13,266 nt of DNA from Acholeplasmatales bacterium (GCA_024690445.1 JAILPD010000014.1:1-13266); one strand, 5' to 3'. Counted from the first letter of the stretch, positions 1-8,022 are shown. Program-made: numbers and translations. Notes: generated from the letters alone by a model not told the origin.

Positions 1-443
1 GAAAGAATTGCACAAATAAAGGCAACTGTAACTTGGATAATTGCTCCCCATCCGATTTCACGAGGTAATTTATTATAAGGCATATCATCTTCGATAGTAT
101 TAACCATATATCTACCAAATAAGAACATCACTCCAACAACGATAAATCCAACTGACATACAAATTCTTGTTGTTCTATTATCAAAAATTGAAAATATATA
201 TTTTAAATATTCAAACACAAGAAGAATAACCAATAATAAATATGGAATTAGATTTAAGAATGAAAAGGTAGTTACTTTTATCTTTGGAGCGTCCATTTGA
301 TATCCACTTACTAGTTCAAGGCAAGTATGAGTTTTATCAAGTATTTTTACACCTGGAGCTGACATGAAAACAAGTATTATTAATGCTATAACAAATGTTA
401 AGATTGTTAGAAAGCCTTTTAGACTATTTTTATTTTTAAACAT
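1..443 (-). CDS. Unrecognised multi-pass membrane protein, 3' end cut by window edge
   Basis: The reverse strand is open from an ATG at 443 to the left edge (147 codons plus 2 bases), so the C-terminus is missing. The start is supported by the SD-like AGAGAGG just upstream (plus-strand CCTCTCT, about 453-459). The visible protein begins MFKNKNSLKG and has four hydrophobic stretches at about residues 11-30, 63-84, 94-113 and 131-147. Between the first two lies a polar loop containing CLELVSGYQ, and a conserved-looking acidic turn (IEDDMPYNKLPREIG) precedes the last. Basic residues before helix 1 suggest a cytoplasmic N-terminus. I recognise no family and no catalytic motif. It is transcribed away from the c-di-GMP genes and shares a 252-base intergenic region with them. 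That it is a real gene is fairly sure; its function is unknown. Confidence 0.75.
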   Translation of the reverse strand, partial: MFKNKNSLKGFLTILTFVIALIILVFMSAPGVKILDKTHTCLELVSGYQMDAPKIKVTTFSFLNLIPYLLLVILLVFEYLKYIFSIFDNRTTRICMSVGFIVVGVMFLFGRYMVNTIEDDMPYNKLPREIGWGAIIQVTVAFICAIL

Positions 444-525
444 AATACAAAACCTCTCTATATAGATTATATAAAAAAAGTAAAAAAAATAAAACATAAA
501 TGACAATGTTTAAGTTCTTATACAT
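436..525 (-). CDS. Possible 29-residue hydrophobic leader peptide
   Basis: A short reverse-strand ORF starts at an ATG at 523-525, preceded by a good SD (AAGGA, plus-strand TCCTT at 533-537) with 7-base spacing. It encodes MYKNLNIVIYVLFF and then a further hydrophobic, Tyr/Leu-rich stretch. It ends 8 bases inside the membrane-protein gene that starts at 443. The overlap would allow translational coupling. The composition is also what AT-rich DNA gives by chance, and the next gene has its own SD, so this is tentative. Confidence 0.2.
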   Translation of the reverse strand: MYKNLNIVIYVLFFLLFLYNLYREVLYYV

Positions 526-562
526 TACATTTTCCTTGTAAAAGAATGCTATAAATTGTAAA

Positions 563-568
563 ATTATA
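563..568 (-). promoter_or_regulatory. Possible -10 box for the leftward gene
   Basis: The reverse strand reads TATAAT here, about 120 bases upstream of the ATG at 443 and about 40 upstream of the possible leader ATG at 525. The -35 position holds only a weak match (CTAAAA), and there is no TG extension. This is the best leftward candidate I see, but chance TATAAT matches are common in such AT-rich DNA. Confidence 0.25.
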
Positions 569-616
569 CTAGAGACTGTGCACTTTTTTAGTGGTTTTGT
601 GTTAAAAGTGTATTTC

Positions 617-645
617 TTGACTAAATAAGATTAATAATTTATAAT
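617..645 (+). promoter_or_regulatory. Sigma-A type promoter of the GGDEF-EAL pair
   Basis: TTGACT (617-622) and TATAAT (640-645) are separated by exactly 17 bases, a near-consensus housekeeping promoter. Transcription would start near 652, giving a 5' leader of about 45 bases. That is too short for a c-di-GMP riboswitch. The -10 box is the left arm of an AT-only inverted repeat (see 640-658). Confidence 0.8.
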
Positions 646-658
646 ATACAATATTATA
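640..658. repeat. 8-bp inverted repeat over the -10 box and start point
   Basis: TATAATAT (640-647) and ATATTATA (651-658) are perfect inverted copies around a 3-base spacer. They overlie the -10 box and the expected transcription start. The position would suit a repressor operator, but an A/T-only palindrome has low information content. Confidence 0.35.
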
Positions 659-695
659 GGTGTTTTTTTAAGTATTTATGTAAGGAAGTGTTACC

Positions 696-3269
696 TTGAG
701 AGTACGTGATCTAAGATGGCATATTATGGCATGTATAATCTTAATAGCTTCATATGCAGGTATTGCCGTATGTTTCTATTTGTCTATTCGAAGTGGCAAA
801 GTACAAGAATCTATGAAGATTTTAGGACTTGAAGCTGTAGAAGAGGTTAATAGAGAAGTAGAAAATAAAATAAGCAGTTATTATGATATTTATTTATCAG
901 ATAAGGCTGATGAATTAGTTTATGAAACTGGTGATTCAAATGATGATAAAAAATTTGAATTATTCGCATCTCAAACTAGTGATACAATTTCTAAATCTTT
1001 AAGAGAAAAGGGATTATTACTTGATGGTACAAATTCTGGTTATTTGATAGCTTCTGCTCATGATATCGAAAAGCAGTCTGCTACATCTAGAAACTATGAT
1101 TACTACATTTATTTTGCTAAGCCAATAAGTGATGAATCAAATTATAAAGATAAGATTACTGAATATAATACACTTAATTACGTATTAACAAGAATAAAAT
1201 TAAGTTCATTCTTAGATTTTATTAGTCATGATGTTTTAGCATTTGAAACAGCAGAAGGTATGATTACATATTCTAATATTGATGATGATAGACTTGGAAT
1301 TATCACAAGACAGAATTATATGTATGAATTAATTGGTAATGACTATAAGAATGCGATTGCATCTGCAGGTTATTATAATGGAGTTAACAATAACATTAAT
1401 ATAAATGATAAGAATTATGGTTCATTCGTTGTTTCTGCAGTATATAGCGAATGTGGACTTGGATTCGCTACAGTATTAGATATTGATAATGTATTCTTAG
1501 GCATCCAATGGGTATATCAACAAGCAATCATTTATTATGTTTCTGGTGTAATTATTTCATTATTAATGTTAGCTGTTATGATTTTTGGTTGCTATACAAC
1601 TTCTAAATTATTAAGAGCTGATAGACATGCATTACAAAAGACTGAGGCTATTGTTATTAGAGTTGACTTAAGTGGAAAGCTAATCTTTTCTAATAAGACA
1701 TTTAAGATGTTATATGGTGTTACAAGAGTAGTAGACATTAAAGATTTCTTAGATGTTGAAACAAATGAGCCAATTATGAATACAATTAAGAAGAATAAAG
1801 CATTTATTTGTGAAATTCCTCTTGATGAAATTAGAGACCGTGTTGCTTATTTACAATTAACACCACTTGAAATTTCAAGAAGTTATTATTTGATGGGTAC
1901 TGATGTCACACTTGACTATAACGAAAGTCAAAGATTACAGAAGATGTCTGGTAAGAATGATGTAACAATGTGTGATAACGGATTTATCTTAGCTAATAAA
2001 TTTGAAAAGATTATTAAGGAAGATACATCTGGTATGGATGTTGCCTTCATTGAATTTAATATTCATAAGTATAATGATTTAATTCAAATCTTTGGTAGAA
2101 CAACTTATAATCAGGTATTAATTGAATTTTTAAAGCAATTAAGAGAACATTTCCCTGAATTAAGTATTTACCATAAGGATATTTCAAAGTTTATCGTTGT
2201 ATATCCTAATACAGATATGAGTGAGGTTGCTCCTCACGTAGAGGAATTCTTAGCTGCTTTAAGAAAACCATTCCAAATTAAGAGCAACAACATTTATATC
2301 AATGCTAAGATTGTTGCTTATAACTTAAAGCGTGAAACAATTGATGCTTCATACGTTAATATGGATGAAGAACATCAAATATCTCTTAAGATGATTGAAG
2401 AAAAGCTTGATTTAGCTTACCGTAACATGGGAGAGTTATCAAGTAAGGATTATGTAGTTTATGAAGCTGCTATGGATAATATCATCTTAGCAACAGATGA
2501 AATGGAAAGAGATATCGAAACAGGATTAATCGATAGAGAATTCCAAATGTGGTTACAGCCTCAGTTTGATATTATTAATAATAGAGTTGCTGGTTTCGAA
2601 GCGTTAATTAGATGGATGAATCCAAAGTATCGTGATAAGTCACCACAAATCTTTATTGAGTTAGCTGAAAAGCGTGGACACATGCTTGATATCGGTAGAT
2701 TCGTTATTACGGAATCATTTAAATTAGCTAAGAAGCTTGAACCATATAATGTTCATATTTCAGTAAATGTATCACCTGTACAATTACTACAGGTAGGTTT
2801 CGTACAACAATTAATTGATGAATTCAATAGAAATCAATTAAAGACAGGTAGTATCGCAATCGAAATTACTGAAACATTATTGATGGGTTCATTTAAGCTA
2901 GTAGCTGAAAAACTTAGATTATTAAAGGAAGCCGGATTCCATATTCACCTTGATGACTTCTGTACTGGCTATTCATCAATGTTATATTTGAAGGATTTAC
3001 CTGTTGATACATTAAAGATTGATAAGGAATTCACAAAGTATATTACAACTAATAAGTTTAACGAAAATATCGTTAAGACAATTTGTACTCTAGCTAAAGA
3101 CTTGGATCTAGATTTAGTTTGTGAAGGTGTCGAAGCACAAGAACAAGCTGATATGGTTAAGAAGTTTGGCTGTAGAATTATTCAGGGTTATTTATATGGT
3201 AAGGCTATGCCTTATGATCAAGCAGTTGAAATGCTTGAACAATATAATACAAGCTCTAAGAGAAGATAG
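696..3269 (+). CDS. Membrane-bound sensor with degenerate GGDEF and intact EAL domain (probable c-di-GMP phosphodiesterase)
   Basis: Predicted role: hydrolysis of cyclic di-GMP to pGpG by the EAL domain, at the membrane, under control of an outside sensor. The 857-residue protein has TM1 (about 9-28), an extracytoplasmic region of some 245 residues that may be Cache-like, TM2 (about 278-300), a PAS-like stretch (about 311-405), a GGDEF-like domain (about 430-590) and an EAL domain (about 605-850). The GGDEF signature is replaced by HKDISKF (493-499), so cyclase activity is not expected. The EAL domain looks complete: EAL at 635-637, NVSP, EITET, DDF at 753-755, KIDKEF, CEGVE at 809-813 and QGY. 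The TTG start at 696 is chosen because AAGGAAG (682-688) sits 7 bases upstream and basic residues then precede TM1; the in-frame ATG at 726 has no SD. It lies behind the promoter at 617-645, and the next gene follows after 14 bases. Domain assignment is confident; the sensed signal is unknown. Confidence 0.92.
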   Translation: MRVRDLRWHIMACIILIASYAGIAVCFYLSIRSGKVQESMKILGLEAVEEVNREVENKISSYYDIYLSDKADELVYETGDSNDDKKFELFASQTSDTISKSLREKGLLLDGTNSGYLIASAHDIEKQSATSRNYDYYIYFAKPISDESNYKDKITEYNTLNYVLTRIKLSSFLDFISHDVLAFETAEGMITYSNIDDDRLGIITRQNYMYELIGNDYKNAIASAGYYNGVNNNININDKNYGSFVVSAVYSECGLGFATVLDIDNVFLGIQWVYQQAIIYYVSGVIISLLMLAVMIFGCYTTSKLLRADRHALQKTEAIVIRVDLSGKLIFSNKTFKMLYGVTRVVDIKDFLDVETNEPIMNTIKKNKAFICEIPLDEIRDRVAYLQLTPLEISRSYYLMGTDVTLDYNESQRLQKMSGKNDVTMCDNGFILANKFEKIIKEDTSGMDVAFIEFNIHKYNDLIQIFGRTTYNQVLIEFLKQLREHFPELSIYHKDISKFIVVYPNTDMSEVAPHVEEFLAALRKPFQIKSNNIYINAKIVAYNLKRETIDASYVNMDEEHQISLKMIEEKLDLAYRNMGELSSKDYVVYEAAMDNIILATDEMERDIETGLIDREFQMWLQPQFDIINNRVAGFEALIRWMNPKYRDKSPQIFIELAEKRGHMLDIGRFVITESFKLAKKLEPYNVHISVNVSPVQLLQVGFVQQLIDEFNRNQLKTGSIAIEITETLLMGSFKLVAEKLRLLKEAGFHIHLDDFCTGYSSMLYLKDLPVDTLKIDKEFTKYITTNKFNENIVKTICTLAKDLDLDLVCEGVEAQEQADMVKKFGCRIIQGYLYGKAMPYDQAVEMLEQYNTSSKRR

Positions 3270-3283
3270 GGGGTATCAGTAAA

Positions 3284-4957
3284 ATGATAAATATACTTGA
3301 AATGGAAACTGGACCAGCAATCGTTCTTACATTTGTGGCCATCTTAGTTACTTTGGCCTTAAGTGCAGGTTGTTTCTTTCTAATTAGAAGAAATATTAGA
3401 AAGGAAAAGGAAGCTAGCCAAATTATTGTTGAAAATGCAGTAACTAAGAAAGCTATGGAAGAATCTATTAGAGGTTATATTAAGAAAATCGATAGATTCG
3501 GAGCATTTACATTATTATATGTTGATATCGATGGCTTCGGTGACTTAAATGAAGTATTTGGTCATGATGCTTGCGACCAATTATTAAAAGAAGTTGCAAA
3601 TAGAATTATTAGAGTATTGCCATATAAGGCATCTATTACTAGATATGTTAATGATGAATTCTTAGTATTTGTTAAGGATGAAGATAATACTCAAAGAATT
3701 GAGAAATTAGCTCAAAGAATTACAGAAGTAATTGATCAACCTTATCAGGTTACAGCTGGTGAAACTATTAATATTACAGCATCTGTAGGTGTTGCTACAT
3801 ATCCACAAGCTGGTGAAAACTTAGAAGACTTATATTCTAATTTATTATTAACTACTTACGTTTCTAAGCGTGATGGTGGTAATAAGTATACTAACTTCTA
3901 TGCTTCAATCGTTGAAGAAGAGAAGGATAACATGGCATACTTCCAAGAAGTTAAGCATGCTATCTTAAATAAAGAGTTCGTACTATATTATCAGCCAATT
4001 GTTAACTTAGTTGAAAAGACTATGGCTGGTGCAGAAGCCCTAATGCGTTGGAACCACCCTACCAAAGGTGTCCAAGCTCCGTCTACATTCTTAAAAGTCC
4101 TAGAGCAATCTGGAGATATTAAGTGGGTAGGTGAATGGGGTATTGAAACAATGATTCGTATGCACAATGCTCTTGCTGAAAAATTCCCTACAGTTACATG
4201 TAGATTATCACTTAACTTATCTACTAAGCAGCTACTTGATGCTAACTTAGCGATTAAGTTTATCGATATCATGCAGAAGAATAACGCTAAGCCAGAACAC
4301 TACATGCTAGAAATTTCTGACTTCATGGTTATGGAAAAAATCGCAGTTATTAGAACTAATATCTATAAGCTTCGTGACTATGGCTTCAAGATTGCAGTCG
4401 ATGGTTTTGAATTAGATGGTCAATCAGTTCAAGCTATTCAAAAGTCTCCTATCGACGTTATTAAGCTTGGTAGAAGCTTCCTTAAGGATATTGAAAATAA
4501 CTTCATGAAGGAAAAGTTATTACAAATTCTAGTTAAGTACGCTGTTGATAATAACAGAACATTAATCTGTGAGGGTATCGAAACTGCCGAAGTTGGTAAG
4601 TATGTTAAGGCTCAGCATGTTACTTTAGGTCAAGGATATTTCTTCGCAAAGCCACTTGCCACAGACGCATTTATTGAATACATTGATAGACATCAATATC
4701 GTGTATTACTTGATGATATTTCTGCTCTTGAAGATAGTGAAGCATTTATTGGTAATGATAACTTTGCTGGTCAAGAGGAAAAGGAGGAATCTCCTGAAGA
4801 ATTCTTAGCTCGTACAATGAAGGAAAATTCTGCTCAATCTAGTAGAGTAAGAAATACTCAAGCTTCTGAAGAAAATGAAGAAGTAGTTTATGAAGAGGTT
4901 GAGGTTCCTGCTGAGGAAGAAGAGGCAGTCGGCTTAGACGACGATGATTTAGTTTAA
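3284..4957 (+). CDS. Membrane-anchored GGDEF-EAL protein with both catalytic sites altered, acidic tail
   Basis: The 557-residue protein has one N-terminal TM helix (about 9-33), a GGDEF domain (about 55-205) and an EAL domain (about 220-465). A low-complexity, strongly acidic tail follows (about 485-557), ending in runs of Glu and Asp. The GGDEF signature is RYVNDEF (120-126): DEF is kept but both glycines are lost. The EAL signature is present (251-253), as are LNLS, CEGIE (429-433) and QGYFF. However, the DDF/GTG loop reads VDGFELDG (from 372), with the second Asp replaced by Gly374. The Asp after the catalytic Lys is also Gly (IKLG), and EITE is EISD. Loss of a metal ligand suggests weak or no phosphodiesterase activity, so it may bind c-di-GMP or GTP as an effector, or partner the upstream EAL protein. 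Its SD (AGGGGG, 3268-3273) overlaps the stop of the preceding gene, so the two are one operon. A terminator follows. Confidence 0.9.
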   Translation: MINILEMETGPAIVLTFVAILVTLALSAGCFFLIRRNIRKEKEASQIIVENAVTKKAMEESIRGYIKKIDRFGAFTLLYVDIDGFGDLNEVFGHDACDQLLKEVANRIIRVLPYKASITRYVNDEFLVFVKDEDNTQRIEKLAQRITEVIDQPYQVTAGETINITASVGVATYPQAGENLEDLYSNLLLTTYVSKRDGGNKYTNFYASIVEEEKDNMAYFQEVKHAILNKEFVLYYQPIVNLVEKTMAGAEALMRWNHPTKGVQAPSTFLKVLEQSGDIKWVGEWGIETMIRMHNALAEKFPTVTCRLSLNLSTKQLLDANLAIKFIDIMQKNNAKPEHYMLEISDFMVMEKIAVIRTNIYKLRDYGFKIAVDGFELDGQSVQAIQKSPIDVIKLGRSFLKDIENNFMKEKLLQILVKYAVDNNRTLICEGIETAEVGKYVKAQHVTLGQGYFFAKPLATDAFIEYIDRHQYRVLLDDISALEDSEAFIGNDNFAGQEEKEESPEEFLARTMKENSAQSSRVRNTQASEENEEVVYEEVEVPAEEEEAVGLDDDDLV

Positions 4958-4963
4958 AAATAG

Positions 4964-4991
4964 GAGCCACAATTGTGGCTCTTTATTTTTT
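4964..4991 (+). terminator. Intrinsic terminator after the GGDEF-EAL pair
   Basis: GAGCCAC (4964-4970) pairs perfectly with GTGGCTC (4975-4981) around an AATT loop, followed by TTTATTTTTT (4982-4991). It starts 7 bases after the stop codon at 4957 and ends 19 bases before the nnr ATG. This leaves little room for a separate nnr promoter. Confidence 0.85.
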
Positions 4992-5010
4992 AGAAAAAGT
5001 GGTGATAATT

Positions 5011-6507
5011 ATGATAGATATCATTTCCTGTTCAAGCATGAGAAAAAGTGATGAAAATACAATATTAGCTGGTACTTCATCAAAAGAATTGATGAAGAAT
5101 GCTGGAAGAGAAATATTTAAGGCATTTAATTGGCATGGGAAAATATTAATTGTTGCCGGAAGTGGTAATAATGCTGGCGATGGTTATGTATTAGCTAATT
5201 ATTTATATGAATCAAATATAATTCCTACAGTTTATGTAATAAAAAATAAATTTTCTCTTGATGGCAAATATTATTTTGATTTAATCAAGGATAAGGTTAA
5301 TGTTGTCATTGAAAATCTATCTAAGATAGATTTCAATTCTTTTGATATCATAGTAGATTGTATTTTTGGTACTGGATTTAAGGGAGATGTATTAAGCCCT
5401 TATAAGGAAATAATTAATAATATTAATTCATCAAAGGCGTATAAAATATCAGTAGATATCAATAGTGGCTTAAATGGTGATAATGGACTTGCAAGTCTTG
5501 CGGTTAAGTCAGATTTAACATTAGCCATAGAAGCCCCAAAAACTGGCTTTTATTTAAATGATGGTAAAGATTACATTGATAATGTGAAAGCCCTAAAAAT
5601 CGGTATAAATGACCTTGTGTGCCCATATAATCTAATTGAAGATATTGATCTAGTTCCTTTATTTAAGGAAAGAAAAAATAATTCAAATAAGGGTGACTTT
5701 GGTTATATTGGATTAATAGGTGGATCAATTCCTTATAGTGGGGCAATAAGATTAGCAAGTATGGCTAATTCAGCTATGAGAGCTGGGGCTGGAGTATGTA
5801 TGGTAGCTACCCCTAAATCACTAGCTAATATAATTATTCCTTATATTTTAGAAAGTACTATTTATCCATTATCAGATGATGGTTCATTCATTAAATTTAA
5901 TGAAGAAGAAATAAGTACATTTATTAAAAGAGTTAAAGCTATTTCTTTTGGTATGGGTATTGGTAATACATTAGATACTAAAATTACTTTAGAATATATT
6001 CTTAAGAATTATGATAAAACTTTAATTATAGATGCCGATGGCTTAAATGCATTAAGTACAATTTCTAAAGATATTATTTTAAATACTAAAGCTAAACTAA
6101 TATTAACTCCACATTTAAAAGAATTTGAAAGATTAAGTGGATATAGCATTCAAGAAATAAAAAATGATCCAATTAATTTAGCTTTAAAATATGCTAGTGA
6201 ATTTAAAGTTATATTACTTTTAAAAGGACCATCTACAATTATTACTGATGGTGAAAAGGTAAATATTGTAAATAAAGGAGTAGGCGGAATGGCTACTGCT
6301 GGTTCAGGAGATGTTTTATCTGGAATTTTAGCAGCTATTTCTTCATATAATAGTGAAGATTTATTATTATCAGCTAGTGGAGCTGCTTATATTAATGGTC
6401 TAGCTGGTGAAATTGCAATGACAAAATCATCAGATGTCACAATGATTTCAAGTGATACTGCAAATAATATAAAAAATGCAGTAGAAGAAATAATAAAAAA
6501 TAGGTAA
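5011..6507 (+). CDS. nnr: Bifunctional NAD(P)H-hydrate epimerase and ADP-dependent dehydratase
   Basis: This is a metabolite-repair enzyme of the cytoplasm. The N-terminal YjeF_N domain interconverts the R and S forms of NAD(P)HX, and the C-terminal ribokinase-like domain dehydrates S-NAD(P)HX back to NAD(P)H. Counting from the ATG at 5011 (498 residues, normal for the fusion), YjeF_N spans about 1-215 with GSGNNAGDGY (50-59) and VDCIFGTGF (115-123). The NnrD domain spans about 225-495 with GDFGYIGLIGGS (from 228), DADGLNAL (from 341), LTPH (to 368) and TAGSGDVLSG (to 438), whose Asp434 is the expected catalytic residue. The frame is open back to a GTG at 4975, but that start lies inside the terminator stem. 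ATG 5011 has GGTGAT upstream and begins MIDIISCSSMRKSDE, as expected for the family. HPrK-like follows after 40 bases. Function is confident; its link to the genes downstream is unclear. Confidence 0.95.
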   Translation: MIDIISCSSMRKSDENTILAGTSSKELMKNAGREIFKAFNWHGKILIVAGSGNNAGDGYVLANYLYESNIIPTVYVIKNKFSLDGKYYFDLIKDKVNVVIENLSKIDFNSFDIIVDCIFGTGFKGDVLSPYKEIINNINSSKAYKISVDINSGLNGDNGLASLAVKSDLTLAIEAPKTGFYLNDGKDYIDNVKALKIGINDLVCPYNLIEDIDLVPLFKERKNNSNKGDFGYIGLIGGSIPYSGAIRLASMANSAMRAGAGVCMVATPKSLANIIIPYILESTIYPLSDDGSFIKFNEEEISTFIKRVKAISFGMGIGNTLDTKITLEYILKNYDKTLIIDADGLNALSTISKDIILNTKAKLILTPHLKEFERLSGYSIQEIKNDPINLALKYASEFKVILLLKGPSTIITDGEKVNIVNKGVGGMATAGSGDVLSGILAAISSYNSEDLLLSASGAAYINGLAGEIAMTKSSDVTMISSDTANNIKNAVEEIIKNR

Positions 6508-6547
6508 AAAATAATATATTAATGATAGAATAATATTGGTGAGTTTT

Positions 6548-7366
6548 ATGATAATTTCTATTTCTGATTTAGTTATCGATATTAATTTAATATATGAAAA
6601 AGAATTTAAAACTTTGAAGAATTATGAAGTTGATTCTAATCCTTCATTTTTTATCAATTCATCATTTAGCGAATTTAATATTGAATTATCAAGACCATTT
6701 ATGGAAACTGAATTTTATGATAAATATAGAATCGGAAATAAAGTTATTCAAAGGCAAAAGAATCTTGATGGAAAAGTATATGCTTATATTGAATATGATG
6801 GTAATACTATAAATATTTATAACGACAAAAATAATAAATTTGTTGAAGAATATTTATTATCTCAATATGCAATCTTTTATTTAATAACAGAGTATACAGA
6901 TTCTATATTATTCCATTCATCAACTATTAAATATAACAATATAGGAATAGCATTTAGTGCTAAGAGTGGAACAGGTAAATCTACTCATAGAAGATTATGG
7001 CAAAAATATAGTGATGCTATCCCTATTAATGATGATAAAAATATTATCACATTAAAAAATGATAAATTATATATTACACCTAATCCATGGTGCGGTAAGC
7101 ACTTTGTTGAAAATAATATCTCATCAACATTAGATGTAATTGTATTTCTATTCCAATCAAAGACAAATATTATTAAAGATATTTCTAAGACTCAAGGCTT
7201 TAAATTATTATTAGGACAAATAGTTGTCCCTAATGATTCTAATAAAGAAAAATGGAATAGAATTGTTGATAAAATTTTAGATCTTCCTATTCTTTATTAT
7301 GGTTGTAATATGGAAAAAGAAGCATTTACTACATTAAGAGAAAGGATTGATGAAATTGTTAAGTAA
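6548..7366 (+). CDS. HPr-kinase/PEPCK-like P-loop protein of a peptide-maturation cassette
   Basis: Probably a P-loop phosphotransferase related to HPr kinase but not HPrK itself: it lacks the HPrK N-terminal domain and sits beside a PqqD gene. Counting from ATG 6548 (272 residues), LFHSS precedes the P-loop SAKSGTGKSTH (137-147, Lys144). A second acidic motif INDD (160-163) and PWCGKHF (from 180) follow, in the order seen in HPrK-like proteins of lasso-peptide clusters. Known relatives there (PadeK, ThcoK) phosphorylate the precursor peptide on its C-terminal Ser; applying that here is inference. The frame is open to a TTG at 6536, but GGTGAG (6538-6543) is a suitable SD for ATG 6548. The 3' end overlaps the PqqD gene by 17 bases. 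The substrate is unknown. A role in scaffold binding rather than catalysis cannot be excluded. Confidence 0.8.
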   Translation: MIISISDLVIDINLIYEKEFKTLKNYEVDSNPSFFINSSFSEFNIELSRPFMETEFYDKYRIGNKVIQRQKNLDGKVYAYIEYDGNTINIYNDKNNKFVEEYLLSQYAIFYLITEYTDSILFHSSTIKYNNIGIAFSAKSGTGKSTHRRLWQKYSDAIPINDDKNIITLKNDKLYITPNPWCGKHFVENNISSTLDVIVFLFQSKTNIIKDISKTQGFKLLLGQIVVPNDSNKEKWNRIVDKILDLPILYYGCNMEKEAFTTLRERIDEIVK

Positions 7367-7616
7367 TAATTTTATGCTAAAGCAGGTAGGAAATGAATAT
7401 ATGATTATACCTGTATCAAATTGTAATGTAAATTTCTCTAAAATCTTTAATACAAATGAGGTTGGTGCCTTCATTTTTAACAATCTAAAGGATCATACTA
7501 AAGAAGAGGTATTGGACCTTTTAAAAAAAGAATATGACGCACCTTTTGATGTATTAAAGAGTGATCTAGATGAATTTATCAATGAATTGAAAAAAAGAGG
7601 AATTTATAGTGATTAA
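7350..7616 (+). CDS. PqqD-family peptide-binding protein (RiPP recognition element)
   Basis: PqqD-like proteins fold as a small winged helix that holds the leader of a ribosomally made peptide and presents it to modifying enzymes. This 88-residue product has the family pattern. It opens MKLLSNNFMLKQVGNEYMII, which matches the usual two N-terminal strands. GAFIFNNL (helix 1), TKEEVLDLLKKEYD (helix 2) and DLDEFINELKKRGI (final helix ending in a short strand) follow. Length and helix spacing are normal for stand-alone PqqD. ATG 7350 is preferred over TTG 7347 and ATG 7374: AGAAAGGA lies just upstream, and the first strand would be lost from the later start. It overlaps the kinase-like gene by 17 bases and the protease gene by 8, implying translational coupling and matched amounts. 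Confidence 0.85.
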   Translation: MKLLSNNFMLKQVGNEYMIIPVSNCNVNFSKIFNTNEVGAFIFNNLKDHTKEEVLDLLKKEYDAPFDVLKSDLDEFINELKKRGIYSD

Positions 7617-8022
7617 GGTAGAAAAGTTTTATCCTTTATTGCTTGAAGCATTTAATGAAAATAAAACATTCTCATTTCCTGTTAAGGGCTCATCTATGAG
7701 ACCATTATTAAAAAACGACGATGTAGTTACTTTATGTAAGATAGATGCATATAAGGTTGGAGACATTTTATTTTTTAGAAGGGAAGATGGTGCCTTCGTC
7801 TTACATAGATTAAGAAAAATAAAAAATGGAAAGTTATATATCGTTGGTGACCACCAGGTTAATTTAGAAGAAGTAAGAGAAGATCAATTAATTGGTAAGG
7901 TTATCGATTATAAGAAACAAAATAATAAGGTATATTATTTAAAAGGAGTAAAATATAAATTTTATAAATTTATTGTTAAAAATAAATTTGTAAGACGTAT
8001 ATTTAGTCACATTTACAAATGA
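7609..8022 (+). CDS. S24/S26 signal-peptidase-like serine protease, no TM anchor
   Basis: This is a compact 137-residue protein of the signal peptidase fold. PVKGSSMRPLL carries the nucleophile motif, with Ser29 just before Met30. VLHRL places His66 where bacterial SPase I has its general-base Lys, so the dyad would be Ser-His as in archaeal/ER-type S26 enzymes. VGDHQ (Asp81) matches the conserved GD box. Unlike ordinary signal peptidases it has no N-terminal membrane helix; only a basic, aromatic C-terminal tail (about 115-137) could touch the membrane. With PqqD before it and an ABC exporter after it, cleavage of a leader peptide is the natural guess (inference). The GTG start at 7609 has AGAGG (7596-7600) 8 bases upstream and overlaps the PqqD stop. 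It ends in an ATGA overlap with the exporter. Confidence 0.8.
   Translation: MIKVEKFYPLLLEAFNENKTFSFPVKGSSMRPLLKNDDVVTLCKIDAYKVGDILFFRREDGAFVLHRLRKIKNGKLYIVGDHQVNLEEVREDQLIGKVIDYKKQNNKVYYLKGVKYKFYKFIVKNKFVRRIFSHIYK

Noticed and set aside
652..695. c-di-GMP riboswitch upstream of the GGDEF-EAL operon
   Set aside because: The leader implied by the promoter is only about 45 bases, too short for either known class.
3991..4272. 93-codon reverse-strand ORF inside the second GGDEF-EAL gene
   Set aside because: It lies wholly opposite a well-supported EAL domain, has no recognisable motif, and looks like an antisense shadow.
6624..6812. 62-codon plus-strand ORF inside the HPrK-like gene, considered as a precursor peptide
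   Set aside because: It is out of frame within a conserved coding region, has no SD, and its composition follows from the overlapping gene.
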